DNA of 64,000 nucleotides, from positions 1-64,000 of the forward strand of contig NW_002476145.1 in the NCBI RefSeq assembly GCF_000189635.1, written 5' to 3'. The position numbers and the translations under genes are program-made. The notes beneath the pieces are model-generated. The model did not search any database. It saw only the letters and a list, made by a program, of their open reading frames with translations, and had not been told where the DNA came from. Positions 29,601-44,000 of the stretch are shown in pieces. The stretch is from Tetrahymena thermophila SB210 (lineage: Eukaryota; Ciliophora; Oligohymenophorea; Hymenostomatida; Tetrahymenidae). The number at the start of each line of letters is the position of its first letter. The first letter of the stretch is position 1.

Positions 29601-31478
29601 TCATAAAATTGTGAGTATTGTAATAAGAATTGGGGATTATAAGTGTAAACAAAGGAAAATGTGGAAGATCTCTTTAACATTTTTTATAAAAATGAGTGCA
29701 GAAGAATAAAATTTTACTTTAATGTTGTTTAGTTGTTTGAAAAAGATTGTTTAGTTATTGATAAAAACACCTATAAAAGAGATAAAGAAAGATGTAACAC
29801 ATTGAAATCTCTAAAATTCATAAAATTTTAAGATCCTATGTTTCAAGAAGACTTTAATGAGAGTAATGAAAATAATATTTTAGATAACTCAAAAGATTTT
29901 GATGACACCTATAATAATGACAAATCGTATGATGATTAATAGATATAATTATCTTCTTAATAAGAAATAAATTCTTATTAATAAAGAAGGAAAAATTCTA
30001 AATAAACTGCCTTCTTTGTTGAGCACTAAAATTTAAGTAAAGAAAAGCTATCTCAAATAATGAACAAAAAAAAATTTATTGAAAGATGGTAAGAGTTCTT
30101 TTTTAAGAATGCAACTTTTGTCAGTGTCTGCTTCTAATGCAATGAGGAAGCTATGGAGCAATTTATTTATTAAGTTTAAAGAGAAAGGAAAATTAAAGAA
30201 TAAGAAGATCTTTTATTAAAATAGTATTAATAGCATTTAGTGAAACTTAATGAAATAAATGACAATAATATTTTACACGAGCTTGAAGAATAAGATAAAA
30301 AAGATATCGAGTATGAAAAAATTGAAGAATTTGGCTCTAATTACAAATAAAATAGCTGGAAGAAAAAAGATTAGAAAAAATTGAAAGGAACAACGATAAT
30401 AGAAGAAGACTTTTGTGAGAGAGTTATTAACGAAGTCGTAAATGAAGTTAAAGAAGATGAGGAAGATGATACAGGCTATTACAATAACTTAACTATGAGA
30501 GTAAAATCCTTCTCTAGTAAACCTTAGAGGACATCTCTATTTAATATAAGAGAAAAGGCTGATTCAGCTTCTTCAAATAAAGTTGACAATGTCTCTTCAT
30601 TTTCTCCAAAACATTATCAAAGTCTTTAATTAATAAAGCTTTAAAATATTGGATTCGATTAATAGAATAAAAATAAAGATGAGTGTTAATCTCATACTTA
30701 AAGAGAATCTTAAGATATTCAATAAAATCAAAAATCTCTCCAAACTAATAGAGGTAGCCTTTTTTTAAATGCTAAAAATAGCAGTAAAGAAATCCATAAT
30801 AAATCATAAAATTCAGGTGAAAAATCTTTTAACCACAAAAGCAACAGCAGTAGCAGTAATAGTAGTGAAAATAGTAGCAGCGAGAACAGCAGTGATTCAG
30901 AGTCTCGACAACAAAATGATAGCAAATTATAAAGAAAGAAATCGATTCATCTAAAAAGCAATAAAAGTTTCAAGTCACATGAATCCAAAACTCATCCTTT
31001 AACTTCAGAATAGTTAATAAAATCTCATAGTTAAATTAATAATTCAGTTTAAAGAGATAATAATAATAATATAAATAACAATAAAGATAAAGAGCATATT
31101 TAATTATTAGATCCCCAAAAAATATTAGGAGAGTATAAATTATAAAAATCAAGTAATACCTTAATTACATCTAATAATGAAATCGATGCTTCTAACTTAA
31201 ATAATTTCATTGAAAATCCATCAAATTTAAATTAAATTATGAGTTAATAGAAAAAAATAATAAACTTTAATAATATTTAATAGAGTAATTATTTTAACAA
31301 TATAACTATTTAAAAAACTGAAAATGCTTAAACTGAAGATTTTTTCTTCTAAAGTGCAAGAAATATTTCATAGGATTACTAACAAGCAATTAGCAGTTAA
31401 AATTAATACATAGAAGAAGTATTAAATTATTCTAGTAATATTTCATATAATAAGTAATCCAAAAATAAAGAAAACTGA
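23623..31478 (+). CDS. Array paralogue A: giant polytopic membrane protein, unknown family
   Basis: 2204 residues, 14 exons: 23623-23922, 24023-24070, 24127-24222, 24542-25686, 25835-26102, 26187-26634, 26688-26862, 26921-27045, 27096-27158, 27267-27631, 27711-28056, 28124-28961, 29016-29309, 29375-31478. Every phase closes. Residues 20-35 are an N-terminal hydrophobic anchor or signal. The ectodomain, about 35-500, has VNPLKKEMYPEP, IIFDLRH and cysteines (NCKNYGQF, QCEDLKFECIMDDAF). Spans lie near 505-528, 555-583, 623-643, 706-730, 735-755, 770-795, 1030-1060, 1105-1130 and 1142-1162. A GCSSLTDDYLCENS loop follows the second. The tail has a Lys/Glu coiled coil near 1410-1500, CEYC near 1582, CFQC near 1755, an NSSSENSSSENSS region and ESKTHPLTS. 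I do not recognise the family. Start 23623 gives the anchor; an internal ATG at 23788 would lose it. Confidence 0.85.
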
Positions 31479-32007
31479 TGTTTAACTTTAAATAAATAAG
31501 TTTTTGGATATTCAACAAATTATTTTAAATTCTTAATAATAAAAAAATTTAATTAAATTTTTACAGTATTAACTCTATTTTTTTTTGATAATTTAATTCA
31601 TAATTTGAAAAATCATTTATATTTACAGTTAATTTTAATTAAAAAAATGGATAGAAATTTGTTATTTATTTTTTGGATTAAAAAAAAATGATTTTAATGA
31701 TTGTAAAAATGTGGATTTTTTAAATTACTTGTTTTTTTTGAATTAATTGAAATATTCAATAAATAATTTGTAGATTCGTTTATTAAAATTAGTTTCAGTA
31801 AAAAAACATTAAATATAATTAAACAACATAGTTTTTAATTAATTAATTAATATATTAAAGCTTTTATAAGTTATTCAAATTAATCAGTTTTTTAATCAAA
31901 GAAAGTGAGTAATTAGATTGAAAAAATTTAATAAACAAAATCAACAAAGTAGAAATAATTAACAAATCTAACAATTTGAATCAATATAATTATAATTCAC
32001 TATTAAA
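31479..32007. other. Intergenic region A-B
   Basis: 529 bp of AT-rich sequence between the stop of A and the start of B. It has TTAATTAATTAATTAA words near 31838. No gene or terminator-like structure was seen. Confidence 0.5.
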
Positions 32008-35000
32008 ATGATCAAATTTTTGTTTTTGGCCTTTATTTTTTATTTCTAATTGAATTTGATCATGCCAAAGACCTTTAAATCATAAAATGTAATTAATTCT
32101 TGATGACTCTATTAAGCTAAGCATAAATTACTTTATGAATTAAACAAATTAGATTCATAGTGATGATGATTCACAAAATTTTAAAATAAAAAGATCACTC
32201 CAAGGAAGCTAATAATTGTAGACAGATGAGATTTTATATGTAACACCATTAAAAAAAGAAATGTATCCTGAACCTCTTTTTTAAGTAAGCAAAAAAAGCA
32301 TAATTTTCAAGAAAAATTGATTTTATAAAATAAATACTCTATAAATACTAGGATGAAAGATTATTTGATTTTGAAGAGCCCATTACTATAATATAAGTGG
32401 TAAGTACATACATATATATTGTTTTGATTTTGTTTGTTTCAAAAATGGATTTTTAAAATTGCTTTTAAATATTAAATTAAAATAAGAATCAATCTAGTAG
32501 CTTTGATATAACATTTGATTTGAGACATATTTATGACTTGTAAGATAGTTTAGAATTCAAATATAATAGAGATTGGGATGTAAGAATTTAAAATTATTTT
32601 TAATAGTTGTTAAGTAACAAATATCTTATTCAATTACATTGTGCTACTTTTTAAAACATTGCTAATTTTTATTAAAGATAAAAATAGATACTAATGAGCT
32701 AAAACAGCTTCTAATTGCATAAAAAATTTATTCATTTTCAATACTTTCAATAATAATATTATATTTTAATTTATTAACTACTACTTTTCTAATTTTTATA
32801 GATTGCTATTGCTGTCAATAATACATTTTATTTGGATTCATGGAGAAATTAAATAGATGATTATATAATCGTTCTTCCTGAAACATTCGAAAATGATAAT
32901 ATTATTAAGGAAGATAGCCATAAGTTTAATTTATTTGCATATTATGACTTAAATGTTATGGTTTTTATAAGGATCTTAAACTCTACTTTCTCAAGCTTTC
33001 GAACTTTATTTTTTTAAACGGTTACTTTTAATATTAAAACCCCATATAGGTCTATTTACAATTAGAATAAGATTTTTGCTTTTGTTCTTTAAAACGAAGG
33101 AATAGTTAACTTACCACTTAATTTACCAAACATGACTGCTAATACTTAGAACTATCCTAATGTTATAATTTCTTATTCAACGGCTAATTCCTCGGATTCT
33201 CTTTTCCCATAAAACATAACGCAGGAAAGTATTTACAGTTCATATGTAAATAATGATAGATTTTGGGTAAATATGCAGCAGTTAACCATTCCTTATATCC
33301 CTTATTTCTCAAACTGCAAAAATTATGGATAATTTATGTATCTTCATGATATTATAGAGGATGGAAGTATATGTGATTTAGTAACTCCATAAGAAACTAA
33401 ACCTGTTAAACAATTAGGATTTTAAACAGCACCTGTGTCAGATAAATGCGAGGTAGAAATAGAATGCATTATGGATGAAGCATTTGTTTCTTCTAACGCA
33501 TTACCTAAATTATACGAACAGCCAATTTTAACTAATTTATTTTACGTAGTTACTAACCCAATTGATCTGAATGAAGTCACAGAGAATAATTTGATTTTTA
33601 AACCTGAGGAATTAATTCCAATTATTGCTAGTAACTAAATACCTTAAGGACATTTACCAACTTCTATAGAGCTCAAACTGAGCTACTATTAAGTAGATAA
33701 ATACACGAAAAAGATTATAGAAGCAGAAATAAAATTTGGAAGCTCTGTAGACATCACTACATTACATAATTAAGATCAATTTTAATATAAATTAATTTTC
33801 AATTTTCATTCAATGAATCATGCAGAGTTAGCTATAACTTTTGCTTTAAAATGGTCAACTTACTTGGTACTTTCATCTATCATAGGAACCTTCTGTGTAA
33901 TCTTTATATTTTTATACTTTCTCTATTGGAAGACAGCTAATTTGTAAAATTCGATTTTAGAGTTTTTCGTGTTAAAAATAAATTTTGTAAAATAAGCATC
34001 GTAAGAAGGAAAGTTATCACAGACTCTAAAAACTTTCTGATTTCTGTAAATAGATTAAAAGAAATTTTTGTTGAGCTTAGATTTTTTCTTTCTCTTTACG
34101 TCCCCTTTATATAAGGCATAGTTATATCAATAATTCCTTATTTTACTTTGCTATTTATTGTTTCTGTAGTCATGTTAGGAGGATTCTGGAGTATCCCATT
34201 TTTTGGATGTAAAAGTTTGACAGACGATTATATTTGTGAGAACTCTGTTTTTGAGAAATACTTTGTAATTAATTAATTAAGTTTAATTCTTATTTGAGAA
34301 TTCTTTAATTAATTATTTTTAGGGCCATGAAATAGATTAATATTAAAGAAGAGGCAGACTAGGTGCTTCCCTAGTTATTATTGGGTTTTATCTACTCATA
34401 AGAATTTCTATTGTGTTTGTCCCAGAAACAACAGAAGAAAGAGTTTATCATTAAATAAAAAACTATACTCAAAGACATTAAAATAAGTAATATAATTTAT
34501 TGACCATATTAGATCATCTCTCAGATAGATTAAATATTTTTATGACTCAGTCTTATGATGGAAATATATGGAGAGAAAAAGTATGGAAAAGGGCTATTTA
34601 TTTGTTTTTGATTATGTGGATATTAATAATAGTTAATGTGATTATCACTCTGTCTTTTTCCCTTTTATTCGCTACCAACATTTGGTTTTTTATTTTCTTG
34701 TTTAAAATCAATCAAATTTTTGTTTTAGAGTGCACCAAGATTTATGTCGAGAATGAGCTTTAGTTGGGAACTCTTGCCTGCACTATGTGTAAAAACTTTT
34801 TTACTGAATTATTTTTTTAGCTAAAATATTTAAAACATAAAAGTGATGAACAATTCAATTTCAGGATTAGGAGCACCAGATTTTTTTGAGTACTTATTTA
34901 ATACATTTGTGAATCTTGGTATTTCTACTTATGAAAAGACTATTTAAGTCCTACTTGTTGAGTTTTGTTCTTAAAATACATTTAAAATGGTGGCTCGCTT

Positions 35001-38000
35001 TAAGAAGTGGTTAGATAAGTAAATTAAATTCACATTTTCATTTTATCTTTATTAATTATTAAAATTGTGAAATACAAAAGACAATTTTCACCTTAAGATG
35101 AACAAGAGAGTCTAGATGATGACGTTGAGTCAAGCTTGGAATTATAAAATAATTAAAAAGGTGAAGATAATGAAATAATCGAATAAGATAACCATAAGAA
35201 AGGAAAAGATTTTTTTGGTAATTTTTAATCTATTAATAACCATAATTTTAAATTTGGATATTTAAAATTAAGTAAATAGTGAAATTATGTTGACTGAAAA
35301 TTACCAAGAGAGTTTTGGAACAAATGATGATATAAGTAAGTTCTTTAATTAAAATGTTTTTTCAAAAAGCTTTTTTATATTCTGTAAATTTTTAATCTTT
35401 GCTTTTATGTGCAGGAAATCATATAATTGTTATGAGATTACTGTTTTTTCTTTATTTTCCAAATTTATTATTTTTAATTTATTTTCTAATATAATGACAA
35501 CTATGAAAATATATTTTTTGTTTATTTTCCAATTTGATTTAATAATATTTTAGAATATTTAGCCTGTTATATTTTTAGAATTCACTTTTTTATGATTTAT
35601 TAATGAAAAAAAATTAAATTAAAAACTATTATTTTAAAAGAAATTTAGTAGGAAAATATAACGGATTTCTAATAATAGGTATTGGAATAAGAAAATATAT
35701 AAAGAGAAAAATAGTACTCCAAAGAAAGTTTGGGAGATATGAGTTAATGTTAAATGGATTAAAGCTTTCAAAGCAAATATTTAGTTGATGAAGATTAGTT
35801 TGAGGATACTTTTTAAAGTGTCTTTGATAAGAAATTCATGAAAGGTTTTAAAAAATAAAATAATAAAAATCATTAAGAAGATTTAGAAAAAGAAAACAAA
35901 AAAGAAGAAGAAGAGCTCAGATTTAAATAAAATAAGATTTTTTCTGATTTTTGTTATAATACATTCACTGTGTTAGCAACAGTATATAAATTAATTTATT
36001 TATTTATTTAACTAATTTAAATTAAAATTTTTTATTTAATCAATAAAACAAGCCATTTTAGGTAATAGCTCTATGGATATTTTATGACTCGAATAAGATG
36101 TTTGTGAGATGGGTAATATCGAAAGAAGGCTTAGTATTTTACTACCTTTTCAATGTTTGGAATATCCCTTTTTAAATCTTTGTTGATATACTTCTCCTCA
36201 AGTCCGTTGAGCAAATCCACTAAGTTTCTATAAAAGAGTACGTTAACTTGTGTAGAGAAAGATTTAAAAACAGAAAATTCAATTGGAAAGCTGATGATAC
36301 TACTGATGCTTTAAAGTGCTTGGAGCCAACTTTACAAAAAATTGATGTCTGGTGTTTTTCTTCCCAGTACTTCTTTTGCTTAAGTGTATTTGTTTCAGGT
36401 ATTTGATAAATTGCTTTAATTTTAATTATTTTTTTATATTAAACTAATTATTTAACATTTCATTTTAAAATTCAAGGAATGATTTGCGTGTTATAAGGTG
36501 TACAAACTATCCAGATAAATAAATTTAATTTATTTGCAGATAAAACTTTAGTTTTCCTACTAATTTTTTGGGTATTGTTATGCTTTCTTATAGAATAAGT
36601 TTGCTACTTTTTTTATAATCATACATCTTTATGGAAGAAAGCAAGTAGTGAAAGTAATTAAGAAGATGAGAAGGAGAAAATAATTTCAAAAGAAAAAAAT
36701 GCCACAGAATTACTTGCAAAAATAAATAATATAAATATAATAGAAAATAAATGTAATACATAATTGTAAGAACTAGATTTAGATTGTTCACCTATTATTT
36801 AGCCTTAAAATTATGATTCTATTGTACAAAATAAAGAATCTATCAAACAAAATAGATTTTTAAAAAATATATCAAAAGCAACTCATTTCTAAGATATTAC
36901 AAATGTCAACATGTTAGGAGTAAGAAATGAATTATTTAACTCAGGTTTTTAGTTGAACTCTTTGAATGCATCAAGATAATCTTTATTTTCAAATAATTTA
37001 TATCAATAAAATATCATTGAAAAAAAATTAACTGAAACCATTTTGTAAAGAGTCCAATTTTAAAATAATTAAACTTAACAAAACTAAGAATAGGAGGACT
37101 AAATGCAAAAGAGAAATCAAGAATTTATTTTCAAAGAATAAGCTAAATTTATTAAAAATAATTACTACATTTAACTGTATTTGAAAGAGGAGATCTAAAA
37201 TGTAGAACAATATGATATTTCAGTTTAAAATTTTATTCATGATCATTTATCTTGTTAAAATAAATTTCAGTAAGATAAAATATCTAAATTAACCAAAATG
37301 TAAAATATATTTTTAATAAAAATACAGTGCAACCATTCAAGAAAAAATAGAAGAATTCATTAAAAGAGCAAAAAATTAGCTGAGTAATAAGTAAATATAA
37401 TAACAATGGCTCTCTTTTAGCTCTAATTTCTAAAAGGCATACCATTATAAAGAAAAAAAATAGAAGATTCTAGAGAAAAAAATTCGTTTCTTAAAAAATG
37501 AATACCAAGATGAAAAGTTTTTAAAAAAATTTCTTATCATAAATAAGACTTGGCTAAAAAAAAATATTAAAAATATGGCATATGATATAATAAGAGGGCC
37601 TTCTTCATCTACAGAAGATTAATCAAGGTAATTAATACAAAAATCTTATAGCAACAATATCACAACTTTTACTGACAAAAATTAATTTTTTAAAACTTTG
37701 TCTTTATTTTAAATTGATTTTTTTTATACTTTTTATCTCATCCACCTCAATTAGTTTAGAAATTAACTAATTTTTTAGCAGCACTTCCCAAAAACCCTCT
37801 GAAATTATTGAATAAGAGAAGGCTTATTAAATTTCCTCTTAAAACCTTATTTAATTTATCTATTGATAATAAATAATTAATTTCTTTATTTTAATTATAT
37901 GAAAAAAATAATTTATTCTCATCAAAAATTAAAATAAATTGATTAAATTTTATTTTTTTTGATCAATAATTATTCAAAATACATTTTTCTAATATTTATA

Positions 38001-40121
38001 ATTAATTTCTTTAAGGTAAATTTTATATTATTGTATAAAATGATTAGGTTAAGAAATGAAATAATTGAGTAATTTAAGATTATAGGGGGGAATTTAAAAG
38101 AAGCTACAGTTATATCTTCTTCAATATAGGTCTAGCCTGTCCAAGGAAGAATTCTTTCTTAAAAAGTGTCTCAATAAATATAAGGCACATATATTCAAGG
38201 TATTATAAAATACTGGAAAATGAGAAGCTAAATACTTTAAATCGCTGAGTAGTGTATAGGAGGTTTTATGCTAAAATCTTAAAATAGTTATTGTGAATAC
38301 TGTTGGAACTAGTGGGGATTACTTGTTTAGGCAAAAGAAAATATTGAAGATACTTTTAATTTATATTACAAGTATGAATGCAGCTTTTTAAAAGCATATT
38401 TTAACGTAAAAACTTTGTACGAATAAGACTCTTTAATTTTAGATACCAAAGGATATGAAAAAGATTTAAAGAAGATTAAAATTTCAAATAAAATTTTCTT
38501 TTTAAATACAAAGTTTTTAGAAGAAGATATTTACCATGAAGATCTTCTTCAAAACTGGGAGAATTCGAAAGAAGATAATTTTAACTCCTTGTAAAATAAA
38601 CAAGGTAAAGAATATACTTCTGTATTAAAAGAAAATTTAAAAGAAAATCTTCTCAAACAATTTTATGTCTAAGATATATCTAGTGATATTAGAGTGAATT
38701 AACATAAGAAAACTTTTAATAGAAAAAGATTCATTGAAAGATGGCAAGAATTTTTCTTTTTGAATACAACATTTTAGACTATTTGTCTAAAATGCAATGA
38801 TATGGCCTAAGACTAGTTCTTAAAAAATATATAAGAATATAAGAGAAAACCTTAGTAGGTACTAAAACAGCAACAAGATCTCATTAAAAAGCAGCTGAAG
38901 GATTTGTATTAGAAATAAAATGATCTCTCTAAATTAGATGAATAAGATGAATTTGATAATTCAAATGAAGTCGAAGAAGAGATTTAAAAATAAGGAGATT
39001 AGAATACATTTTTCTAGACAAAAAGTATAAATTAGTATGCAGATGTAATACATGAAGAAAATTAAGAAGAGGATGAAGAAAAGTTAGAAAAGTAAAAGGA
39101 AGACAATGATGTTACTTAGTTATAAGATATTGAATATAGAAAAATAAACAAAGAATAATCATAAGAGCAAGAGCAAGTAGAAGAATGTTCAGTTTTTACT
39201 AGAAATACCCCTTTAAAAACCTCAAGTTTTTCATAACACAGATAACAAAAATTAAATTCATAAGATAATTTAATAGATGATGAAGATAATGAGCTCTTAC
39301 TTGATAAATAAAAATCACCTCTATATTCAAATTCTCCACCTAGTAAATCTATCTATTAACTTGAACTTTAAAATCAACTTTCATCAATAAATAATGAAGT
39401 TACTTATGAAAATGATTATCTTACTGAAAATATATCATAAAGATTTACTAAAGATTAAAAAGTAACTGTTTTTTAGGAAGAATAAGAGAGTAGCAGCGAT
39501 TCGAGTGATTCAAGTGAACTTAGTGAATAAATGAACAAAACTGAATAGTGTAAAAAATAAACTATTTTTAAATCTAATGATATTAGTATTGATAAAGACT
39601 AATAAAAAGATTTTAATAGTAAAAAAGAAAGTAAAATTTATACACATAACGACTGTGATGATATTAGTAGTGATAGCAGTTGTAGTAGCAGTAATAGCAA
39701 TATTGATCCCTAAAAAATAATTCAGCTTACAGAAAAATCAAGAAAAAGCAAGAAGAGTTTTAAATCGTATGAGTCTAAAACTCATCCTATAAGCTCTGAA
39801 AGTTTTCATTTAGAACTAAATAAGTAAGAAAAAAATTTATCGAGAATGAGCTAAGCTGAAATGAATCAATACTTTTTATACCCTAATACTGGAAAAAATG
39901 TACAATTAAGAAAATTTTCTACTAATTAAAGCCATAAATTGATAAATATACCAACAACAGAAGGCTAATTTCCTTTTCTAAGTTTATCATAAAAGCTAAT
40001 ACAAGAAAACAAAAAAATAAATTTTGAAAGAGACATTCAAAATAATTCTAAATATGAAGAAAATAAAATTGATTAATAGAATTTAAATTAAATAGATGAG
40101 TAAAGCAATCAAAATTCTTGA
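32008..40121 (+). CDS. Array paralogue B: giant polytopic membrane protein, unknown family
   Basis: 2164 residues, 15 exons: 32008-32088, 32117-32284, 32352-32399, 32487-32579, 32802-33943, 33997-34264, 34323-34788, 34844-35018, 35081-35217, 35273-35335, 35641-35981, 36053-36398, 36477-37269, 37328-37627, 38048-40121. Exon 1 is a signal peptide (IKFLFLAFIFYFQLNLI). Its 28-nt intron is unusually short, so that join is the weakest. The ectodomain repeats A: VTPLKKEMYPEP, ITFDLRH, NCKNYGQFMYLH, KCEVEIECIMDEAF. The core keeps GCKSLTDDYICENS, SYDGNIWREKVW, FNVWNIPFQIFVDI, NRKFNWKADD and WCFSSQYFF. The tail has CEYC near 1555, FIERWQEFFF, CLKC near 1719, and SYESKTHPISSES near the end. It is closest to A by motif wording. 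Confidence 0.85.
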
Positions 40122-41066
40122 TTAATTAATTCAATTTTAAATGAAATAGGAATCAAAATATTTAATTAAAAATAAAAAAATGGTTTTTATTAAATTAAAA
40201 AATAATTTTTGCTAAATAAGTTAAGTAAAATAAAAAATAATTTGTATTTTTTTAATATTTAAAACACATTTTATTTTGTAAATTTGGATGTAAAAATACA
40301 TTTATTTTTTAAACTTGAACTCAAATAATTAAAATTTATTTTTTTTTTGCTTCAAAACTAAGAAATGTATGTTGAAATCTATTGAATTGTTATTAATATT
40401 ACATTTTCAATATTTTCAATGTTGCATTTACTTTTCAAAAATTTAAAATTTAAATTACAATAAATCATCCATTAATCATTAATTTTCATCAAATTTCCAA
40501 CTCTTAAGTATGATTAATGAGTATTTTAAGATGAGAGCTAGCAGGATTTCACCTAAAAAACAATAAATTACACTAAAATATTATTATAGATTTTATTAAT
40601 ATATCAATTTTATTTTTAAAATTAGTTCTATTTTTTTTACCTTTTTTTACTGGTTTTTTTATATTAATAAATGTGTTCAAAAAATTTTATATTTGATATT
40701 TCTTTATAAAATCAAAAAATGATGATTTTCTAGATAATAATTGGCATAATTTCATGATACTTTCGATTTAATAAATTTTTTATAATTATTCGTAATTTGA
40801 GTTTTTAACTCATAATACTAATTCTCTGTAGAAGTTTAATGTAAATGTAATATTTTAAATTAGATAAAATATGTACTAGAACTCTTCATTTTGATTTTGA
40901 GTTAAATAATTTAGAAAATAAATATATTCTTTTAATTGTTAATTTGTGTCACAAATAATTAAATTGTAATTATATTTATAATAATATTTTTTGTTAATTT
41001 TAGCGATAGCCATTTTTTTTCAAAACTGACTACAATTTATTATAGAGGGTAGAACATTATTATAGA
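40122..41066. other. Intergenic region B-C
   Basis: 945 bp of AT-rich sequence. No open frame of coding composition, repeat family or RNA was seen. The 3' end must hold the promoter of C. Confidence 0.5.
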
Positions 41067-44000
41067 ATGAATTGGCACATATTTATATACATTACAACTC
41101 TTTTTTAGCTAGCCATTTTAACTTAGATCTAAAATGACATCTAAGAATAAATAACTTAATATGACGAACAAGAAGATAAATCTAAATTGACAAAAACAAA
41201 TTTTACAAATTTATATAATAATTATAGTGATTAAATTCATAGAGCATTCAAAAATCGTATATTATAAGACTCATCCTCTTCTATTTTAGTTAATCCTTTA
41301 AAAAAAGGCATGTATCCTGACCCTATAAATAAGGTATATTCCTCCAAAAATAGTTATTTTTAGATTGTTAATTATAAATGAGTGCTTAATTTACTTAAAT
41401 AAAAAAGGATAGGTAATAAACATCTTATGAAGAAGCTGATGCAGTATTTTAAGTGGTAGATTAATAATATAGTTTAAATATGAATACATTTATTAATTCT
41501 TAAAATAAAAGCCCAGATAAAGTATCGTCAAAATATCAATAGACTTAAGGCATCTTACAAATTACACAACAAAAAATTCTAACAATTTAAACTTTGTTTA
41601 TGGCGACAAAAAAGGATGGGAAGTAATAAATCTTTCTAACTATTACAATCTAAATACAAATTTAAATTTTGCTTCATAACTTTGTTAGTTAGATTCTTAT
41701 TTTTGAATGATTACAAAAGAAAAAAAATAAAATAAATACAAAACTTTGTTACAAAAAAAAAATGATAAAAAAATTGAATTATTATTTAATAATAACATAT
41801 TTATTTATACTTTTAATTCAAAGTTATGATTTAGTAACTTCAAAAAACTATGAAGTCAACTTTATTTTAAAAATAATAAAATATTAATTTTTTAAAATTT
41901 AAGATGATAGCTAGCTTAAATCTTTAAAGTTATTTAAAATAATTTATAATTTATATGATTTGTTAATAAAAGATAGTTATTTATACAATAGACACAAGCT
42001 AAGACTATACAAATTTTCAGTAAGGAAATGTGATAGCTTTACCATATATTTTTACTAGAGATTCTACTTAGAAAATAGATGCTCATCTCTTTACAATATT
42101 TGCATCAAAAGATATGTTTCTAATGTTTTATTTAAGAATTAATTTATAATATTTCTCAAATTTAAAACCTCTTTTGGCTTAAAGTTCATCTCTAACAATA
42201 AAAACTCCTGAAAGAGCCATTTATGGATAAAACAAAGCTTTTGGATTTGTTATAATGAATAATTAAGCTGTAAACCTTCCTCCTGCTATGCCAGTTATGA
42301 AGTCAGATAACTCTTACCCTGATACTATAATTACTTATTCGGATTTGACAAAAGATAAAAGTAATAGTTCATTAATTTAACCACTAAATATAACTGAAGA
42401 TGAAAGAGTTTATAACTATCTAATTAACAATGATAAATTTTGGATTAATCTCCAATAAATAACAGTACCTTTTATTCCTTTTATAAGCAACTGCTAAAAT
42501 TATGGGGAGTATATTTTTTTAAGTGATGTAGTGGAAAGCGAAAAAAATTGTGAATTATACACTCCTGAAGAGACGATAGTTGTTAATCCTTTTGTCTTTT
42601 TATAGAATCCAAAATCAGACACATGTGAAGATGTTGAATTTACATGCATATTGGATGACGCTTTTTTTTCCTCTACACAGTATCCTAAATTTTATGAATA
42701 GAGTTTCTAAACAGAATTGTTTAAAATGACAGCTGATCCTATTGATTTCTAGCAAGATATTTATATAGATAATGTAAATTTTGACCCTTTAAATTTAATT
42801 TCTGTAGTATTGCAAAGTTCTCTTCCATCTACTAAACTCCCTAAAGAGATAACTTTAGAAATTGGATATTATTAAGTGGATTAATATAAAAAAAGAATTG
42901 TAAAAGCAGGAGTGACTTTTGGTCAAATGATAAATAAAAGCAATGTTGATCAAAGCTCCCCTTTTACTTATAAATTTATTTTAAAATTCATTTCTTTAGG
43001 TCATGCTGAGCTTGCTATTAATTTTGCTTTTAACTTACCTGTTTATTTTATCCTCTCTTCAATTATAGGTACTTTCAGTATTATAATGATCTTTTTCTAC
43101 TACTGTTTTTATAGAACTTCAAATATGTAAATTATTATATTATTTTCAGCAAATTTTGATAATTCCTTTTCAGTTTAAAATGAAAAAATAAAATAAAATC
43201 TTTTTTAATAAAATAAAAAAAATACGTAAAAAAATAAAATAAATTACCTAATTATAATAAAGAGTATTCAGAAGAGTTGTAGAAAAGAAAAAGGAGCTTT
43301 TTATTACTTTCAAAAGCTTAAAAAGAGCATGCTATGATTTGTGGGAGTTTCTTTAGCTTTACAAATCCTTATATCTAGGAATAATTCTGGCATTCATTCC
43401 GAATTTCATAATGCAGTTTTTTATCTCATTTTTGATGCTAGGTGGTTTTTGGAGTAATCCCTTTTTTAATTGCAGTGATCTTTCTACAGAAAGAATATGT
43501 GAAACCTCTATATTTGAATCTTTTGGAGTAATATATTACTATTAGAATCAATATATTTTAAAAACATAATGTCAATTTAATTTATTATCATTTTTATAAA
43601 TAAATTTCAAAGCTATGCAAAAATAAATAATTCAAGTAAACTATGTTTTATTACTATTAAGAATCTTTTACTTAGTTAATTCAATTTTTTCCCTCAGCCT
43701 AAATAGCTAATCTATTTATATTATGAAATCAGTCAGCATAATTACTACTATCATAAATTTTAAACTTAAATATGTAAAAAGATTTATTTGTTAGTTAATA
43801 CAATATTTGAAAATCAAAATAGGCCGCTTAAGTCCCTTAGTCAAAAAGGAGAGGTAGATTAGGATTAACATTTATAGTAATTGGATTTTATGCAATAATT
43901 AGAATATCATCTCTTTATATTCCTATTAGCTAGAAAGATAAAATTAGGGATGCTGTAAAAAATTATAAAAGCAATTAAAGTGGCAAAAAATAGAATAAAT

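Noticed and set aside
30728-30954. Leu-rich minus-strand and Ala/Val plus-strand frames
   Set aside because: They are shadows of the Ser/Asn-rich AGC/AGT/AAT codons of the tail of paralogue A.
33435-33638. Short standard-code genes such as 33435-33638, 34500-34763, 42912-43130 and 51730-51948
   Set aside because: They are TAA/TAG-free fragments of the exons of the giant paralogues; in the ciliate code they belong to much longer frames.
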